Counted from the first letter of the stretch, positions 1 through 6,633 are shown. The stretch is DNA of 8,955 nt from Dehalococcoidia bacterium UBA1141 (GCA_002311385.1 DCAE01000031.1:1-8955), one strand, 5' to 3'. Translations and numbers: made by a program. The notes: generated by a model not told the origin, from the letters alone.

Positions 1-20
1 TCCCCCCTTACAAAGGGGGA
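1..20. repeat. palindromic intergenic repeat, copy A (cut by window edge)
   Basis: A C-run, TTACAAA and G-run form a small inverted repeat of the same design as the copies at 56-88, 2308-2341 and 4424-4465. The outer part may lie outside the window. It is noncoding and sits upstream of the alpha/beta hydrolase gene. The design is typical of small non-autonomous palindromic repeats (REP or MITE-like) dispersed in a genome; no transposase accompanies it. Confidence 0.55.
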
Positions 21-55
21 CTCTTCCTCTGACAGTGGATTTAGCCAGCAACTAG

Positions 56-88
56 CCCCACTTTCGTAAATGGGGGTTGGGGGGATTT
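56..88. repeat. palindromic intergenic repeat, copy B
   Basis: CCCCA, C, TTT, CGT, AAA, TGGGG forms a hairpin with one bulged C. It is followed by a second G run and GGATTT. Copy C at 2308-2341 has the same order of blocks (C run, TTTCGTAAA, G run, short spacer, second G run, GATTT), so these are two members of one dispersed family in the same orientation. It lies about 100 bp ahead of the hydrolase start. Confidence 0.65.
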
Positions 89-186
89 CTCCCCGCAATC
101 AGCCGCCCCAAGTTATTTTCCGCCAGTGCCCCAGGATCGATAATTACCAGACCGAATGCGATAAACAGTCCAAGAAAGGATGACCA

Positions 187-2193
187 ATGCCAGTCACTAA
201 GATAGAAATAAAATCCCATAAAGCGTTCGCCGATTCTAGGTCATTCGGGGACGTGGGCGCTTATGAGCAACTGGACGGCATTGTCCATTTCGCCGTGGAC
301 CCGAATCACTCCGCCAACGAAACTATTGCCGACTTGGAGTTGGCGCCCAGAGACGCCACGGGGTTGGTGACCTTCTCTTCGGATTTTCGTATATTGCGAC
401 CCGTGGACGCCCAGCGAGGTAACCGCCGCATCTTGATGGACATACCCAACCGGGGCAAACCCCTGGCCCTGCGTAATATAAACAGCGCCCCTGAGGTGGC
501 GCCCGAAGCGCCCATGGACCCAGGCAACGGGTTCTTGATGCGACAAGGATACACCGTGGTCTGGTGCGCTTGGCAGCACGATGTTCCCGACGTGCCCGGC
601 ATGCTTCGAGTCAACCTCCCGGAAGCCGTAACTCAGGAAGGCCCCATCACCGGAAAGATAGTTGTTACCTTCCAGTTGAATGACATTTCCAAGGCGGAGT
701 TTCTCTCCAGCAGAAACCATCGCCCCTACCCAGCAGATGATGTGAACGACCGGACTGCCGTGCTGACGGTGCAGGAACACGAGGATGCGCCCGAGGAGAT
801 AATCCCCAGAGACCAATGGTTATTTGCTCGATTGGAGAACGGCAAAGCGGTGGCCGACGCTAGCCATGTTTACATGGAGTCGGGCTTTCAGGCAGGCAAA
901 GTTTACCAGGTCATTTACTCCACCACCGGTGCGCCTGTGGTGGGTCTGGGCCAGTTGGCCACCCGCGACATGGCCGCATTCTTGCGCTATGCCACCGACG
1001 AAGAGGACAATCCCCTGGCAGGGAACATCGACCATGTTTACAGTTTCGGTGTCTCCCAGAGCGGCAGGTTCCTACGCCTATTCCTGTATCTGGGCTTGAA
1101 CTGGGATGAAGAAGGCCGGCAAGTATTTGACGGATTCATGCCCCACGTGGCCGGTGGCAAGATGGGTGAGTTCAACCACCGGTTCGCCCAGCCTTCCAGC
1201 CAAGCGACTAGGAGCGGCAACAGCCTGTTCCCGTTTAGCGACGTTGCCCAGACCGACCCGGAACTTGGCATCACCGATGGCTTGCTGTCCCGGCTTTCCG
1301 CCAAATGTAATCTGCCCAAGGTGATGTACACTCACACGCCTTCGGAGTACTGGGCCGGACATGGTTCGCTGATGCACACCGACCTGACCGGAAGCCGTGA
1401 TTTGGACCCGCCGGAAGAGGTGCGAATCTACATCTTCGCTGGTACACAACACGCCTTGGCGGTTTTCCCTCCCGTGGACAAGGACGTTGACGGTTACCAC
1501 GGTCAACGCGATTTTAGTGTTATCGACTACCGGGCTCTGCTCCGCGGTGCGTTGACCAACATGGACCGCTGGGTGACGAAGGGAGAAGTCCCGCCGCCCA
1601 GCCGGTATCCCAGAATCGACGACGGCACAGCGGTATCTCCGGAAAAGATAGGCGAGGTTTTCAACAGCATTCCCAGCGCCAAACTCCCCGTACCCATGCG
1701 GCGTTTTACCCGCTTGGACTTCGGCCACGATCCAATGGTTGCCACCAAGATTCCAGCGGAGATTGGCAAGGTGTATCCGAATCTGGTGTCGGCGGTGGAC
1801 CAAGACGGCAATGAACTGGCTGGCATTGCCTTGCCATTCATAACGGTGCCACTGGCGACCCACACGGGGTGGAACCTGCGCCATGCCGACATAGGCGGAG
1901 CCGGTCAGGTCTTGTCCACCGGCGGAGCGTCGGGCGGGACTCTGCGGGGCTCGACTATTCCATTCGCCGCCACGAAAGAAGCGCGGGAAGCGTCGGGAGA
2001 CCCCCGCCTTTCCATTGAGGAGCGTTACGCATCCAAGTCGGAGTATCTGGGCTTGGTCAAGGAAGCCGCCGAAAACCTAATCGCACAGCGATATCTACTT
2101 GAAGAAGACGTTGAAACGATAGTCACGCAAGCGGCCCAACACTACGATCTGTTCGCCAGCCGGGTTCCCGAGTCTCAACCCGTGGGAGACTAG
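187..2193 (+). CDS. alpha/beta hydrolase domain-containing protein (Abhydrolase_10-like)
   Basis: Predicted large cytosolic alpha/beta hydrolase of 668 residues, resembling the bacterial family annotated only as alpha/beta hydrolase domain. Its substrate is unknown; an ester or lactone is plausible. Family-like landmarks are the N-terminal block around residues 20-35 (FGDVGAYEQLDG), DIPNRG near 85-90, a nucleophile elbow FGVSQSGR at 287-294 with Ser290 as likely nucleophile, the PHVAGG block at 319-324, and EYW plus HTDLTG at 387-402. IFAGTQHA at 416-423 makes His422 a candidate catalytic base. There is no signal peptide or membrane segment. The start is fixed by AAAGGA (175-180), six bases ahead of the ATG. 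The elbow reads G-x-S-Q-S-G, not strict G-x-S-x-G. The gene stands alone, separated from the next one by 218 bp containing repeats. I am confident of the fold and family but not of the reaction. Confidence 0.88.
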   Translation: MPVTKIEIKSHKAFADSRSFGDVGAYEQLDGIVHFAVDPNHSANETIADLELAPRDATGLVTFSSDFRILRPVDAQRGNRRILMDIPNRGKPLALRNINSAPEVAPEAPMDPGNGFLMRQGYTVVWCAWQHDVPDVPGMLRVNLPEAVTQEGPITGKIVVTFQLNDISKAEFLSSRNHRPYPADDVNDRTAVLTVQEHEDAPEEIIPRDQWLFARLENGKAVADASHVYMESGFQAGKVYQVIYSTTGAPVVGLGQLATRDMAAFLRYATDEEDNPLAGNIDHVYSFGVSQSGRFLRLFLYLGLNWDEEGRQVFDGFMPHVAGGKMGEFNHRFAQPSSQATRSGNSLFPFSDVAQTDPELGITDGLLSRLSAKCNLPKVMYTHTPSEYWAGHGSLMHTDLTGSRDLDPPEEVRIYIFAGTQHALAVFPPVDKDVDGYHGQRDFSVIDYRALLRGALTNMDRWVTKGEVPPPSRYPRIDDGTAVSPEKIGEVFNSIPSAKLPVPMRRFTRLDFGHDPMVATKIPAEIGKVYPNLVSAVDQDGNELAGIALPFITVPLATHTGWNLRHADIGGAGQVLSTGGASGGTLRGSTIPFAATKEAREASGDPRLSIEERYASKSEYLGLVKEAAENLIAQRYLLEEDVETIVTQAAQHYDLFASRVPESQPVGD

Positions 2194-2232
2194 AATACCG
2201 GAAAAATCCTGTCGTATTGGCCGCGTCGTCCC

Positions 2233-2254
2233 ACCGCCCAAGAACCAGGGCGGT
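2233..2254 (+). terminator. possible weak terminator hairpin
   Basis: A perfect 7-bp stem (ACCGCCC with GGGCGGT) closes an 8-base loop 40 bp after the hydrolase stop codon. There is no T tract after it, so it may simply be a chance inverted repeat or a weak or factor-dependent end. Confidence 0.25.
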
Positions 2255-2265
2255 TAAGGCGATTT

Positions 2266-2292
2266 CTGGATTCCTGCCTTCGCAGGAATGAC
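2266..2292. repeat. REP-like palindrome with CTTC loop
   Basis: ATTCCTGC and GCAGGAAT form a perfect 8-bp stem around a CTTC loop (2270-2289), flanked by CTGG and GAC. This closely resembles the tip of a palindrome found scattered between genes in many bacterial genomes. Its sequence is unrelated to the C-run/G-run repeat 16 bp downstream. A shorter version of the same arms occurs at 6106-6121. Confidence 0.65.
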
Positions 2293-2307
2293 GAGCGCGT
2301 AACACCG

Positions 2308-2341
2308 TCCCCCTTTCGTAAAGGGGGATACAGGGGGATTT
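2308..2341. repeat. palindromic intergenic repeat, copy C
   Basis: CCCCC-TTT, CGT loop, AAA-GGGGG is a perfect 8-bp hairpin (2309-2327). It is followed by ATACA, a second G run and ATTT. Same block order as copy B at 56-88; core shared with copies A and D. It lies 70 bp ahead of the carboxymuconolactone decarboxylase family start, within the 5' region of that gene. Confidence 0.7.
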
Positions 2342-2411
2342 CCTTCGTTATACGTCCCCGTATCTAAGGTTTACTGCGATTTTTACGACCATTAAACATA
2401 GGAGAGCATTC

Positions 2412-3209
2412 ATGACCACGTTGGAAGAACGGTATCAAAAAGGAATAGAAACCCGCACAAAATTTGGCGCTGGAACGCCTAGGAGCGGATGGGCCACAGA
2501 GTCCCAGTTGGCACCGGACCTCTACCGAATCATCGAAGAGGCTCTGTTTGGCTCAATATGGCATCGCCCCGGAATGAAGATTGAGCATCGGGAGATGTGC
2601 ACCCTCACGGTCCTAACGGTATTGCAAAAAGACAACCAAATCAGGCGGCACACAGGCAACGCCCTCAATCTGGGTCTGCTCCCGGAGCAAATCATAGAGG
2701 TATTCATCCACGCCGCCTTTTATTCGGGCGTTCCGTCGGTGCTAAACACCTTGGAGATCGCCAAAGAGGTGTTCGCCGAGCGGGGAATCGATTTCACGCC
2801 CCCAAGGATTTTCGACCCCACAGAGACTCCCGATGACCTTTTCGAACGAGGAGTGGCCCGGCGGCAGGAGTTGATGGGCGAGCCCAGCGGGACGGCTTTG
2901 GGGCCGGTCACCCAGGCGGAGTGGGAGTTCAACCGCCTGACCACCGAATACTACTGGGGCTCGGTCTGGAACAGGCCGGGCTTGGACCTTCAAAGCCGGT
3001 CTATGTGCACCCTCGCAGCGTTAACGGCGCTGGGGCGGCACGGACCTCTGCGCAGCCACATACGCGGAGCGCTTAACATTGGGTTGACCCAAGAGCAGAT
3101 TGTGGAGGTCTTTATCCACACCACGTTTTATTGCGGATTGCCCTTCGCCAGAGAGGCAATCGACATAGCCAACGAGATTTTCAGAGAGTCACAAGTCGAA
3201 TCTGACTGA
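2412..3209 (+). CDS. tandem-domain carboxymuconolactone decarboxylase family protein
   Basis: A 265-residue protein made of two copies of the CMD fold. Each half carries the PcaC-like pattern H-x3-AL-x2-G, then EQI-x-EVFIH-x3-Y-x-G-x-P: repeat 1 has His80, Glu96 and His100 with FYSGVP, and repeat 2 has His217, Glu232 and His236 with FYCGLP. Each is preceded by MCTL (62-65 and 198-201). A single CMD protein is about 120-130 residues, so this is an internal duplication with both putative active sites kept. PcaC decarboxylates gamma-carboxymuconolactone in the protocatechuate branch of the beta-ketoadipate pathway. Relatives include AhpD peroxidase partners, but the CxxC of AhpD is absent. The true substrate is unknown. 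The start is set by GGAGAG (2401-2406), five bases before the ATG. It is a single-gene unit closed by the hairpin at 3247-3280. Confidence 0.9.
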   Translation: MTTLEERYQKGIETRTKFGAGTPRSGWATESQLAPDLYRIIEEALFGSIWHRPGMKIEHREMCTLTVLTVLQKDNQIRRHTGNALNLGLLPEQIIEVFIHAAFYSGVPSVLNTLEIAKEVFAERGIDFTPPRIFDPTETPDDLFERGVARRQELMGEPSGTALGPVTQAEWEFNRLTTEYYWGSVWNRPGLDLQSRSMCTLAALTALGRHGPLRSHIRGALNIGLTQEQIVEVFIHTTFYCGLPFAREAIDIANEIFRESQVESD

Positions 3210-3246
3210 TGCTCTAGTGATTCCTAACGCACTGATAGCAACGCGA

Positions 3247-3284
3247 TAAGGGTGGAGAACCAACGGGTTCTCCACCCTTATTTA
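3247..3284 (+). terminator. rho-independent terminator of the CMD family gene
   Basis: A perfect 15-bp stem (3247-3261 with 3266-3280) with an AACG loop begins 37 bp after the stop codon at 3209 and runs into a short T-rich tail (TTATTTAA). The T-rich side favours plus-strand transcripts. It also lies 3' of the converging amidohydrolase gene and may block read-through from that side. Confidence 0.75.
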
Positions 3285-3401
3285 ACATCCAAAACATTGC
3301 CACAACACCCGGAAGCAGGCACGGACAGAAGACTTCGCAGTTACAGTTCTCCAGGTGTTCTCCGCTAAGTGTCCAGGTTTGGTCCGCGGTCATGGCAAAT
3401 C

Positions 3402-4379
3402 CTACAGATTCAGGAGCCTCTGGGCGTTACCACCGTTGATTAATGCCCTCTCGGCCTCGGTGCATGCCAGATTGTCTATCATCACGTTGTATTCATTGAA
3501 ATGGGCGAAGGGATGGTCGGTGCCGTAGAGCAACTTTTCCGGCCCATAACTCTTGTAGCAATATTCCAGCGCTTCCGGACTGTGGGCCACCGTGTCCACG
3601 TAGATTTTGTCGAAGTAATTGCTGGCGGGTTGGGTCAGCTTCTCCCAATCTTCCGGCGGTGTCCAAGCGTCAATCATCCGTTCCACCCGGCCTCGGATGT
3701 AGGGCACGAACCCTCCGGTGTGGGGCACGATCAGCTTCAGGTCCGGCAATTCTTGGAAAAGACCGCTCATCATCAGCCTGATCGTGGCCAGGGATGTGTC
3801 GAACATGTAGGCCATTCCCGGCATCAGAGGGCGTTGGTCAATTCCGTTCAGATTCAGTGGCGCCGTTGGGTGCATGTCCATGGGCACTCCCATCTCCGCC
3901 ACATGCTTGTAGACTGGCCAGAACTCGGGGCTGTCCAGGGTCCTCTGATTGATGTTGGAGAACAGATAGATTCCTTTAAACCCCAACTGGTTTATGCAGC
4001 GGTCAATCTCCGCTATGGTTCGTTTGGCGCTGCCCCAGCCTAGGGTCGCCCATGCTGCGAACTTGCCGGGATGCTGGGCAACCACCTCAGCCAAATGATC
4101 GTTGATGCGAGAGGCCCAGTCGTCGGCCTCGTCGCCGCCCAAGAGCTCGGGGCCGGGAATCCCGTGGCTGAGCACCGACATGTCGATGCCCAAGTCCTCC
4201 ATGGCCCGAAGCTTGCCGTCTACATCGGCATGATTCAACGGAGAAGCGTGTTGGTAACCGCCGTTGCAACTGACGAAATAGGTGCCGCCTTCCAGCACTC
4301 CTTTGGGCAGAGAGCTACGTCCCCCCAAGAACTGAAGGTAGTCAAGAAATATCAGGTGGCTATGGACATCGATCCGCAT
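3402..4379 (-). CDS. ACMSD-type amidohydrolase / decarboxylase family protein
   Basis: A 325-residue TIM-barrel metal-dependent hydrolase of the ACMSD-like group (COG2159, Amidohydro_2). Family members decarboxylate or hydrolyse compounds such as aminocarboxymuconate semialdehyde, gamma-resorcylate or carboxyvanillate. The expected metal site is complete: His6 and His8 in the opening VHSH motif, His170 in DMHP, His220 in PHTGG and Asp288 in YGTDHP. Length matches the family (about 300-340). I chose the start at 4379 because the HxH strand begins at residue 4 and GGAGG lies four bases upstream (4384-4388 on the plus strand). The frame stays open to 4475, but that extension is encoded by the palindromic repeat. 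The aminopeptidase C gene lies 153 bp upstream on the same strand, with the repeat between. The exact substrate cannot be read from sequence. Confidence 0.88.
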   Translation of the reverse strand: MRIDVHSHLIFLDYLQFLGGRSSLPKGVLEGGTYFVSCNGGYQHASPLNHADVDGKLRAMEDLGIDMSVLSHGIPGPELLGGDEADDWASRINDHLAEVVAQHPGKFAAWATLGWGSAKRTIAEIDRCINQLGFKGIYLFSNINQRTLDSPEFWPVYKHVAEMGVPMDMHPTAPLNLNGIDQRPLMPGMAYMFDTSLATIRLMMSGLFQELPDLKLIVPHTGGFVPYIRGRVERMIDAWTPPEDWEKLTQPASNYFDKIYVDTVAHSPEALEYCYKSYGPEKLLYGTDHPFAHFNEYNVMIDNLACTEAERALINGGNAQRLLNL

Positions 4380-4383
4380 CGGA

Positions 4384-4388
4384 CCTCC
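4384..4388 (-). promoter_or_regulatory. ribosome binding site deciding the amidohydrolase start
   Basis: GGAGG on the minus strand sits four bases before the ATG at 4379. It supports the short N-terminus over the start at 4475, which has no comparable site and would translate the hairpin repeat. Confidence 0.7.
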
Positions 4389-4423
4389 AAAAATAGTGAT
4401 GGGTGGCTGGTACAACGAGTGCG

Positions 4424-4465
4424 AAATCCCCTCGGCTCCCTTTACAAAGGGGGCCGAGGGGATTT
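4424..4465. repeat. palindromic intergenic repeat, copy D (long hairpin)
   Basis: The longest member of the repeat family in the window: 19 paired positions (4424-4442 with 4447-4465, one of them a T-G wobble) around a tiny loop, AAATCCCCTCGGC on one side and GCCGAGGGGATTT on the other, with a CCC-TTT / AAA-GGG tip. It lies between two minus-strand genes, about 68 bp after the aminopeptidase C stop and 45 bp before the amidohydrolase start. In RNA it would form a very stable hairpin ending in ATTTC on the minus strand, so it could attenuate or terminate read-through as well as being a mobile repeat remnant. Confidence 0.75.
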
Positions 4466-4532
4466 TCTTCACCATTTGCCGCCTAGACCGAGCCCCGTCG
4501 CCAAAGGTTTACAAATTGCTTGCCTAGTTCCC

Positions 4533-5903
4533 CTACCCAGCTAGCGACCCCATGGGGTCCCAAGCGGGCAAGACCACAGGCTCACGTGCCAGTGCAGCGA
4601 GAAGTTCGAGGGGAAGGTACTCCTTGGGCACGGCGATTTCAAACATGTACTCGGCGAACCATGAATCGTTCATCAAGAAGAAACCCTTGTTTCCCACTTT
4701 GTCGTCCCAGCTATTCTCCACCCGCCAGCGCCGGGGAACACCGTCGACCACATCTACCCCTGTGAACATCATGGCGTGGGTCATGCTGGTCTGTTGGTAC
4801 TCCAACCGGGCCGCCTTGTCCATGGAGAAATCGGCGCCGTAAACGCTGGCATAGTCGAACAACTCGGCGTCCCACAGTCCCAAATCCCGATGCATCTGCT
4901 TCCCGGTGTCGCAACCCATCCACACAGGTTTGCCGTCTTGGAGCATCTTCAGAGCGATGTCCTTCATCACTTGGATATCGATGTTTAGGTATTTGATGGG
5001 TGGCGCATCCACCACGTTGCCCAGGTAGTCCACGGTAAAAGTGGCACCGATGGGGCTAGAAGCTCTGGGGTCATGAACCAGGCTCACGTAGTCGTCTATG
5101 GGAGTGGGCAGATATTTCTCCGCAAACTCCAAGGGAGTCATCTTGCCCGCTCTGGTGAAAACACCGTCCTTGTCTTTCCATTGCCAATCAACGGTGGTGG
5201 GCGGGGTGCCCAAGTGGATGCACAGGATGTCGTAGGCGACTTTCAGTACTTCGGTTTTGATTCGGCGCATCTCGTCAATGCCGGATTCGTCGGCGTAAGC
5301 CGCGCGGATTCTCTGGGCGCCTTGACGCATCTGGTAATTCAGACTGGAGTTCATCCGTCCTGAATTACCGGAGCTCTCCGTTTCCGGCATGGAGGTCTTG
5401 GGCACCACCCCATGCTTGTTCACCAAGGCCGTGAACATGTCCCATTGACCGCCGTCGTTTATGGGATTTCTCAACAGAAATGAGACAGTACGGTCATCGG
5501 AAGGCCGATCAGCCGTTTCTATGATTGCTTCCAAGACGAAATTTGCACGTTCAAGCTTGTCCCAGAACATAAGGTAGTTTTGGCTGAACTCAAAATCTTT
5601 CACATTCAGCAGATTTCTTGTATCCGTCCGGCAAACGTTCAGTCCGGCGAACATCCAGCACCTACCCGACCTCGCCTGGTTGGTCACCGACCAGTCATCC
5701 AGCATGATGGAGAAGGAATGAGGCGATTCGGCGACGATTGACCGGCTCAAAGCCACGTCATTAACGTCGTGCTGGGTTACCACGTTTTGTAGCAACTTTT
5801 TAGGAGAGTCGGCTTCAAATCCTCTCCGAAACTCATCTAGGGATTCTTGGGTTAAGGCTGCGGTTCCGGTTGATGCGGGGTTTGTGGACGTATCGTTATC
5901 CAT
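4533..5903 (-). CDS. pepC: aminopeptidase C / bleomycin hydrolase (peptidase family C1B)
   Basis: A full-length papain-fold cysteine aminopeptidase of 456 residues (family usually about 440-460). The catalytic set is intact: oxyanion Gln76 and nucleophile Cys82 in TNQARSGRCWMFAGLN, His376 in MTHAMMF, and Asn397 in RVENSWDD. The C-terminus ends in LPAWDPMGSLAG, matching the tail that in yeast and human bleomycin hydrolase reaches into the active site and restricts it to aminopeptidase activity. Family members are cytosolic hexamers that trim peptides, hydrolyse homocysteine thiolactone and inactivate bleomycin. No signal peptide is seen; the first 20 residues are low-complexity (Thr/Ala/Asn). 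The start is supported by AGGTGA just upstream on the minus strand. The gene is divergent from the F420-type oxidoreductase and shares the 5904-6170 control region with it. Confidence 0.95.
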   Translation of the reverse strand: MDNDTSTNPASTGTAALTQESLDEFRRGFEADSPKKLLQNVVTQHDVNDVALSRSIVAESPHSFSIMLDDWSVTNQARSGRCWMFAGLNVCRTDTRNLLNVKDFEFSQNYLMFWDKLERANFVLEAIIETADRPSDDRTVSFLLRNPINDGGQWDMFTALVNKHGVVPKTSMPETESSGNSGRMNSSLNYQMRQGAQRIRAAYADESGIDEMRRIKTEVLKVAYDILCIHLGTPPTTVDWQWKDKDGVFTRAGKMTPLEFAEKYLPTPIDDYVSLVHDPRASSPIGATFTVDYLGNVVDAPPIKYLNIDIQVMKDIALKMLQDGKPVWMGCDTGKQMHRDLGLWDAELFDYASVYGADFSMDKAARLEYQQTSMTHAMMFTGVDVVDGVPRRWRVENSWDDKVGNKGFFLMNDSWFAEYMFEIAVPKEYLPLELLAALAREPVVLPAWDPMGSLAG

Positions 5904-6036
5904 GTGCGTTCACCTGGCGATAAAATTTCGGTTTTCGACTCGCTTCTGTGGCTTGATCCAAGTGCTCCATTCTACCCCATGAACGAGGCGCAGTGCGAAG
6001 AATGACAAGGTGGAAACATGCGGCCAATGTATAGTC

Positions 6037-6066
6037 TCGACACAGGCCGCCTGCTGGGGTTAATAT
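6037..6066 (+). promoter_or_regulatory. candidate promoter of the oxidoreductase-amidase unit
   Basis: TCGACA (6037-6042) and TAATAT (6061-6066) are 18 bases apart and match five and four of six positions of the sigma70 boxes. Initiation would fall at about 6073, at the start of the AG repeat. This is a consensus match by eye only. Confidence 0.28.
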
Positions 6067-6073
6067 CCGGCCC

Positions 6074-6090
6074 AGAGAGAGAGAGAGAGA
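6074..6090. repeat. AG dinucleotide microsatellite
   Basis: Eight and a half tandem AG units in the divergent intergenic region, about 80 bp before the oxidoreductase start and about 170 bp before the aminopeptidase C start. It is noncoding. Such tracts can slip during replication and change promoter or leader spacing; whether this one varies is unknown. Confidence 0.85.
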
Positions 6091-6105
6091 CGTTACCGCC
6101 GTGAA

Positions 6106-6121
6106 TTCCTGCCAGCAGGAA
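6106..6121. promoter_or_regulatory. 16-bp palindrome: operator candidate or REP remnant
   Basis: TTCCTGC-CA-GCAGGAA is a perfect 7-bp inverted repeat with a 2-bp centre, 50 bp upstream of the oxidoreductase ATG. Its size and place suit an operator for a dimeric regulator. However, the arms are identical to those of the REP-like palindrome at 2270-2289, differing only in the loop, so it may be a decayed copy of that repeat. Confidence 0.4.
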
Positions 6122-6170
6122 GTCCACTCCAAGTTTTGTGCCCACCGCTTTGTATAACGAGGGAGGCGAC

Positions 6171-6593
6171 ATGACCGCACCGATCGAAAGACCGGTTAAC
6201 TGGATCGAGGATCACCTGAACCGCTATCTTGAGACCAATGGCGAGGACGGCCACATTTTTTCGGGCGTGCCCACCTTACTGCTGACGACAATGGGCCGAA
6301 AGACCGGCCAACCGTACACAACACCCCTGATCTATGGCCAAGATGGAGGCCGTTACTTGCTGGTGGCCTCTCGGGGCGGAGCACCCACCAATCCGGGCTG
6401 GTACCGCAACCTGGTCATACAGCCCGATGTGGAGATACAGGTTAAAGCCGACCGTTTTTCGGTCCGCGCCCGCACTGCAACCCCTGAGGAGAAAGGCCCT
6501 CTCTGGGAGCTGATGGCCAAAATCTGGCCCAACTATGATGAATACAAGACCAAGACCACCCGGGAAATACCCCTGGTAATCTTAGAACGCTAG
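6171..6593 (+). CDS. F420-dependent nitroreductase family (Ddn-like) oxidoreductase
   Basis: A 140-residue split-barrel protein of the deazaflavin-dependent nitroreductase family, whose best-known member is mycobacterial Ddn (about 150 residues). Family members use reduced coenzyme F420 to reduce quinones, enones or nitro compounds. Family features are MGRKTGQPYTTPLIY at 41-55, GGRYLLVASRGGAPTNPGWYRNL at 59-81 (the GG-x3-NP-W-x2-NL cofactor region), and the C-terminal YDEYKTKTTREIPLVIL at 122-138. The start at 6171 is preferred because GGAGG lies four bases upstream; an in-frame ATG at 6138 lacks such a site. The amidase follows after 40 bp on the same strand, suggesting one operon. Presence of this family implies that the host makes F420. 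The substrate cannot be deduced. Confidence 0.88.
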   Translation: MTAPIERPVNWIEDHLNRYLETNGEDGHIFSGVPTLLLTTMGRKTGQPYTTPLIYGQDGGRYLLVASRGGAPTNPGWYRNLVIQPDVEIQVKADRFSVRARTATPEEKGPLWELMAKIWPNYDEYKTKTTREIPLVILER

Positions 6594-6633
6594 ACGTGGC
6601 CCCCAATGGTCAACTGCAATTCGGAGGAGCCCA

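Noticed and set aside
113..144. Promoter for the alpha/beta hydrolase (TTTTCC, 17 bases, GATAAT)
   Set aside because: The -10 box is good but the -35 matches only three of six positions; too weak to list as a feature.
1..186. Possible transposon end or insertion sequence in the left region, given two palindromes 36 bp apart
   Set aside because: No transposase, target duplication or matching terminal repeats are visible; the two palindromes are members of the dispersed repeat family.
1078..1884. 268-codon minus-strand open frame inside the alpha/beta hydrolase
   Set aside because: It lies wholly antisense to a gene with clear family motifs. Its translation shows no recognisable domain and looks like the shadow expected in GC-rich coding DNA.
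3501..4544. Two plus-strand open frames (3501-4043 and 4071-4544) opposite the amidohydrolase
   Set aside because: Both are antisense to a protein with a complete metal-ligand set, have no convincing ribosome-binding sites, and the second runs through the palindromic repeat.
5896..6180. Minus-strand frame of 94 codons (and a 66-codon one) in the divergent spacer
   Set aside because: They overlap the oxidoreductase start and the AG microsatellite, contain no domain-like sequence, and have no good ribosome-binding site; the region is better read as a control region.
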